Positions 60,571 through 64,000 of a stretch of DNA of 64,000 nt are shown in pieces (the first letter of the stretch is position 1; each line of letters begins with the position of its first letter). The stretch spans positions 248,001-312,000 of the forward strand of contig DEHZ01000002.1 of the NCBI GenBank assembly GCA_002352205.1. Direction: 5' to 3'. The notes beneath the pieces were generated by a model. The model worked only from the letters and a program-made list of their open reading frames with translations, searched no databases and had not been told where the DNA came from. The position numbers and the translations under genes were made by a program. This stretch comes from Flavobacterium sp. UBA2787. GTDB taxonomy: Bacteria > Bacteroidota > Bacteroidia > Flavobacteriales > Flavobacteriaceae.

Positions 60571-60604
60571 CCAATTACCCATTACCTTTCACCAATTACC
60601 ATAA
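60570..60604 (+). repeat. Period-7 repeat before dtd
   Basis: ACCAATT, ACCCATT, ACCTTTC, ACCAATT, ACCATAA in phase from the last base of the rsgA stop codon to 3 nt before the dtd ATG. Confidence 0.8.
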
Positions 60605-60607
60605 AAA

Positions 60608-61060
60608 ATGAAAGCCGTTATTCAAAGAGTTTCACAATCCTCAGTAACCATCGAAGGAGAAATTGTAGCTTCCATTCAAAAAGGTTTGTTAGTCTTAGTA
60701 GGAATTGAAGAGTCAGATAGCAAAGAAGATATAGAATGGCTTTCTACAAAAATTGTAAATCTTCGCATTTTTGGTGATCAAAATGATGTCATGAATTTAT
60801 CGGTTAAAGATATTGATGGCGAAATGATTATCGTGAGTCAATTTACACTTCATGCATCAACAAAAAAGGGCAATCGTCCGTCCTACATTAAAGCGGCAAA
60901 ACCTGAAATTGCAATTCCGATATATGAGAAATTCATCCTACAAATAGAGAAAGAGTTAGAAAAGAAAGTACAAACCGGTCAGTTCGGTGCCGATATGAAA
61001 GTGGTACTTTTAAATGACGGTCCGGTAACGATATTAATTGATACAAAAAATAAAGAATAA
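60608..61060 (+). CDS. dtd: D-aminoacyl-tRNA deacylase
   Basis: 150 aa, removes D-amino acids (and Gly) from mischarged tRNA. Canonical: MKAVIQRVSQSSVTIEGE, the SQFTLHASTKKGNRPSY substrate loop and the GPVTILID cross-subunit Gly-cisPro motif. Cotranscribed with rsgA across a 37-nt repeat spacer. Confidence 0.97.
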   Translation: MKAVIQRVSQSSVTIEGEIVASIQKGLLVLVGIEESDSKEDIEWLSTKIVNLRIFGDQNDVMNLSVKDIDGEMIIVSQFTLHASTKKGNRPSYIKAAKPEIAIPIYEKFILQIEKELEKKVQTGQFGADMKVVLLNDGPVTILIDTKNKE

Positions 61061-61171
61061 TCTTTGTTTTCTATTTCTTTTATTCTATTTTTGATGAATA
61101 GAGTTTCCAAAAACTACACCAAATTAATTACTACTCTCCGAATACTTTCGTTCGGAATTTTATGAATTTTT

Positions 61172-63070
61172 ATGAAAAATATAAGTTGGACTCTATTTCT
61201 TTATCTAGCTTTTTTAACATCCGTTAAAGCTCAAATTTTTTCTGATTTTTTAATCCCAAAAGAGTTAAAAGAAAATGCAAATGCCTGTATTCGTTTACAA
61301 GAAACGGAAATCAACATAAAATCCAGGAGGTCAATGACCATAAAATCCAAGCGTGTTGTAACAATATTTAATGAATATGGTTTACATCACATGAATGCCT
61401 CACAATATTATGATAAGAGTTTAAAGATAGTTTCAATTGAAGCTCAAATACTAAATTCGCTTGGCTCAGAAATTAAAAAATTTAAGAAGAAAGACTTCAG
61501 GGATCAAAGTATTGCTGATGGCATTTCAATATATACTGACAATCGTGCTTTAAATTTGGATTACACACCAATATCCTATCCTTTTACTTTAGTTTTTGAA
61601 TGTGAAGTAGAAACCTCAAATACAGCTTTTATTCCAAGTTGGGCACCATTGGAAAATTATTTTTTAAGTACTGAAAAAAGTAAAATAACTATTTCTTATC
61701 CACAAGATTTGGGATTTAAGTATAAAGAGGATAATTTTGATGGTTTTTCAATTCAAAAAACAGATGAAACTGGAAAGTTGTCATTTGAAGCTAACAATAT
61801 TGAAGCTCTTAGACAAGAAGACTATGCTCCTAGTTTACGAAAATTTACACCTTTAGTTATTTTTGGATTAAATAAATTTCATTTAGAGGGAGTTGACGGA
61901 GAGGCAGAAACATGGAGCAACTTTGGCTCTTGGGTTTATACTAATTTGTTAAGTGGAACAGACGAACTTTCCGAGGAAACAAAATCTAAAATTAAAGCTC
62001 ATGTTGGCAATGAAACCGATGCATTAAAGATAACAGAAAAAGTTTTTGAATATGTTCAAAATAAAACAAGGTATGTTAGCATTCAAATGGGAATCGGTGG
62101 ATGGAAGCCTATGTTGGCAAAAGACGTTGATAAATTAGGATACGGCGATTGTAAAGCACTTTCAAACTATACAAGAGCGTTACTAAATGTAGTAGGGGTA
62201 GAGTCATATTATACAATTATTTATGGGGACAAATACAGAAGAGATATTAACCCTGATTTTGTTTCTATGCAGGGAAATCATGCGGTATTATGTATTCCTT
62301 ATCAAAACGAATTAAAATGGATGGAATGTACAAATCAAATTGTTCCATTTGATTTTCAAGCAAATTTTACTGATGATAGAAAGGCACTTATAATAAAATC
62401 TAGTGGTGGTGAAATAATTGATACAAAAGTTTATTCTGAAAAAAACAATAGCCAAAAAACAATAGGAAATTATTCTCTAAATCCGGACGGTAAAATCACA
62501 GGAAACGTGTCAATAAAATCAAAAGGAACACAATACGATAGAAAATATTTATTGGAAAGAAAATCAAAAGACGATTTAGACAAACACTATAAAAATTATT
62601 TCAGTACAATCAACAATTTACAATGGAAAAATCCAATGTTTGAAAATAATAAACAAGCAATAGAATTTACTGAAAAAATTGATTTAGAAGCAGAGAATTA
62701 TGCCTCAAAAAGCGGTCAACGTTTGATGTTTGCCTTAAATGCTTTTAATCAGTACTCTGCTATTCCCAAACGTTATAGAATTAGAAATTCGCCTTTTGAA
62801 ATTGCAAGAGGTTTTTATGATTTTGATGACATTGCAATCGATTTGCCAGAAAATTATTCTGTAGAATCGATTCCTGAATCGGTAGAATTTCAAGAAAAAT
62901 TCGGTCATTACAAAACCGAAATCCAATTAAATGAAAAAAAAATAGTTTATAAACGTTCATTAACCATTAACAAAGGATTTTATGCCAAATCCGAATACGA
63001 AGAATACAGAAAATTCATTGAAAAAATAGCTAAAAATGACAACGCAAAATTGGTATTAATTCAAAAATAA
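61172..63070 (+). CDS. DUF3857 / transglutaminase-like secreted protein
   Basis: 632 aa. Signal peptide (1-20, SVKAQ), DUF3857 domain (about 50-210) and a transglutaminase-like core (about 270-370) with the catalytic Cys in YGDCKALSNYTRALL and His in MQGNHAVLC. A further C-terminal beta-rich region (about 400-632) follows. Exported to periplasm or surface; the role is not known to me. A second DUF3857 gene begins 5 nt later, a pairing common in Flavobacteriia. Confidence 0.88.
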   Translation: MKNISWTLFLYLAFLTSVKAQIFSDFLIPKELKENANACIRLQETEINIKSRRSMTIKSKRVVTIFNEYGLHHMNASQYYDKSLKIVSIEAQILNSLGSEIKKFKKKDFRDQSIADGISIYTDNRALNLDYTPISYPFTLVFECEVETSNTAFIPSWAPLENYFLSTEKSKITISYPQDLGFKYKEDNFDGFSIQKTDETGKLSFEANNIEALRQEDYAPSLRKFTPLVIFGLNKFHLEGVDGEAETWSNFGSWVYTNLLSGTDELSEETKSKIKAHVGNETDALKITEKVFEYVQNKTRYVSIQMGIGGWKPMLAKDVDKLGYGDCKALSNYTRALLNVVGVESYYTIIYGDKYRRDINPDFVSMQGNHAVLCIPYQNELKWMECTNQIVPFDFQANFTDDRKALIIKSSGGEIIDTKVYSEKNNSQKTIGNYSLNPDGKITGNVSIKSKGTQYDRKYLLERKSKDDLDKHYKNYFSTINNLQWKNPMFENNKQAIEFTEKIDLEAENYASKSGQRLMFALNAFNQYSAIPKRYRIRNSPFEIARGFYDFDDIAIDLPENYSVESIPESVEFQEKFGHYKTEIQLNEKKIVYKRSLTINKGFYAKSEYEEYRKFIEKIAKNDNAKLVLIQK

Positions 63071-63075
63071 GCAAT

Positions 63076-64000
63076 ATGACATCTATTAAAAAAATCAGTA
63101 CAGTTTGTTTTTTTATACTTTTTTCAATGACTTGTTTTAGTCAATCGTATGAATTGGGAAAAGTTACTGTTGCAGAACTGGAAGAAAAAGAACATCCCAT
63201 TGAAAAAGATGCTGAGGCTGCAGTTTTGTTTAATATTGGTAAAACTTTTTTTGAATTCGACATAGATAAAGGGTTTAAACTAGTCACAGAAGTAACTACC
63301 AAAATCAAAGTTTACAAGAAAGAAGGTTATTCTTTTGCTGATATTTCTGTACCCATTTATGTTGGTGATAGTGAAAAGGAAACTGTCAGTTTCTCAAAAA
63401 CATTTACATATAATCTTGTAAATGGCAAAATCGAGAAAACTAAAATGAAGAGTGATGGAGAGTTTACCGAAAAAGTTAATAAATACTGGAGTGTTGTAAA
63501 AATTTCACTTCCTAATGTTAGAGAAGGTTCAATTATAGAATACAAATATGAATTGACTTCTCCCTTTTTATCCAATCTCCCTGAGTGGTATTTTCAAAAA
63601 AGTATTCCTGTTAATTTTTCAAAATATGAAACAATAATTCCGGAGTATTTGGTATATAATCCAAGAATTAAAGGGTATGTTTTGCCCAAAGTGACTGCCT
63701 CCTCTAAGAACACTAGATATAATTATACTGAAAAGGATAGATCAGGGAATAGGGTTTCAAAAACATCCTTTTCATATGAAAATATAGATTACAAAGAATC
63801 AATAACAACTTATATTTTGGAGATGTCTCCATCTATGAAAGATGAAGATTTTGTAAGTAATATAAAGGATTATACAGCAGGTGTAAGTCATGAATTATCA
63901 ATTATAAAATACCCTAATTCACCAATAAAAACACTTTCTTATTCATGGGAAGATGTTTGTAAAAGTATATACGATAACGAAAATTTCGGTTCTGAATTAA
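63076..64000 (+). CDS. DUF3857 protein, cut by window end
   Basis: Open frame from ATG 63076 to the window end, at least 308 residues with no stop. Signal peptide (about 1-22, TCFSQ), then a DUF3857 domain: LVTEVTTKIKVYKKEGYSFADISVPIYVG (residues about 78-106), VVKISLPNVREGSIIEYKYEL and LPEWYFQKSIPVNFSKYE. A transglutaminase-like part should follow beyond the edge. The signature order is the same as in the preceding gene, although sequence similarity is moderate. Operonic with it (5-nt gap). Confidence 0.88.
   Translation, partial: MTSIKKISTVCFFILFSMTCFSQSYELGKVTVAELEEKEHPIEKDAEAAVLFNIGKTFFEFDIDKGFKLVTEVTTKIKVYKKEGYSFADISVPIYVGDSEKETVSFSKTFTYNLVNGKIEKTKMKSDGEFTEKVNKYWSVVKISLPNVREGSIIEYKYELTSPFLSNLPEWYFQKSIPVNFSKYETIIPEYLVYNPRIKGYVLPKVTASSKNTRYNYTEKDRSGNRVSKTSFSYENIDYKESITTYILEMSPSMKDEDFVSNIKDYTAGVSHELSIIKYPNSPIKTLSYSWEDVCKSIYDNENFGSEL

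Noticed and set aside
1..64000. CRISPR arrays, tRNA or rRNA genes, insertion sequences, prophage or defence genes
   Set aside because: I looked for spaced direct repeats, tRNA-like cloverleafs, transposase and integrase motifs and found none; all large frames have housekeeping or typical flavobacterial surface functions.

Overview
The window is a contiguous stretch of a low-GC chromosome from the Bacteroidota, very probably the genus Flavobacterium or a close relative in the Flavobacteriaceae. Evidence: PorT and GldA gliding/type IX secretion components, two proteins with C-terminal T9SS type A sorting domains, a GLPGLI-family protein, a lipoprotein TamA homologue (TamL), a split methionine synthase, almost no Shine-Dalgarno sites, and many copies of the Bacteroidota -7 promoter box TAnnTTTG. 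It is almost entirely ordinary chromosomal housekeeping sequence. I see no tRNA, rRNA, transposase, phage gene or CRISPR array.

Layout. 1-2.6 kb: minus-strand cell-shape cluster mreB-mreC-mreD-mrdA (mrdA cut by the window edge). 2.6-13 kb: purH, a FtsX/MacB-type permease, accD, fbaA, tamL, a SpoU methylase, porT and ubiE. 13-18.6 kb: folA, a 2TM protein, a small CBM48-like protein, then a minus-strand run of a DUF151 nuclease, a nucleoside transporter, thyA and a TonB-domain protein. 18.6-27.4 kb: etfBA, pdhB, a DUF5686 outer-membrane protein, soluble and membrane pyrophosphatases. 27.5-33.9 kb: a tight operon (GH20 hexosaminidase, glycosylasparaginase, CutC, GH2 beta-mannosidase) able in principle to take apart the N-glycan core. 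33.9-39.1 kb: deoxynucleoside kinase, a GLPGLI protein and an outer-membrane barrel. 39.2-52.6 kb: sulfur amino-acid region: metK, metY, an OsmC protein, metX, hom, split metH and metF. 52.6-55.4 kb: PagL-like deacylase, DUF2807 lipoprotein, gldA. 55.5-59.6 kb: aromatic amino-acid operon pheA-aminotransferase-tyrA-aroF/chorismate mutase. 59.6-64 kb: rsgA, dtd and two DUF3857 proteins, the second cut by the window end.

The most interesting content is non-coding. (i) Two tandem Met/Cys-rich leader peptides, each followed by a terminator with a competing antiterminator, precede metY. (ii) A Phe/Tyr-rich leader peptide with the same architecture precedes pheA. (iii) Two different SAM riboswitch classes occur: a clear SAM-I aptamer ahead of the methionine synthase genes and a SAM-II-like aptamer ahead of metK. 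(iv) A flavo-1-like structured element lies between the SAM-I aptamer and metH. (v) A family of degenerate repeats with a 7-nt (sometimes 8- or 9-nt) period, often arranged as inverted arms, sits directly upstream of many start codons, and one copy lies inside the metH reading frame. The sulfur region therefore seems to sense charged Met/Cys tRNA by attenuation and SAM by riboswitches; the aromatic operon seems to sense charged Phe/Tyr tRNA.
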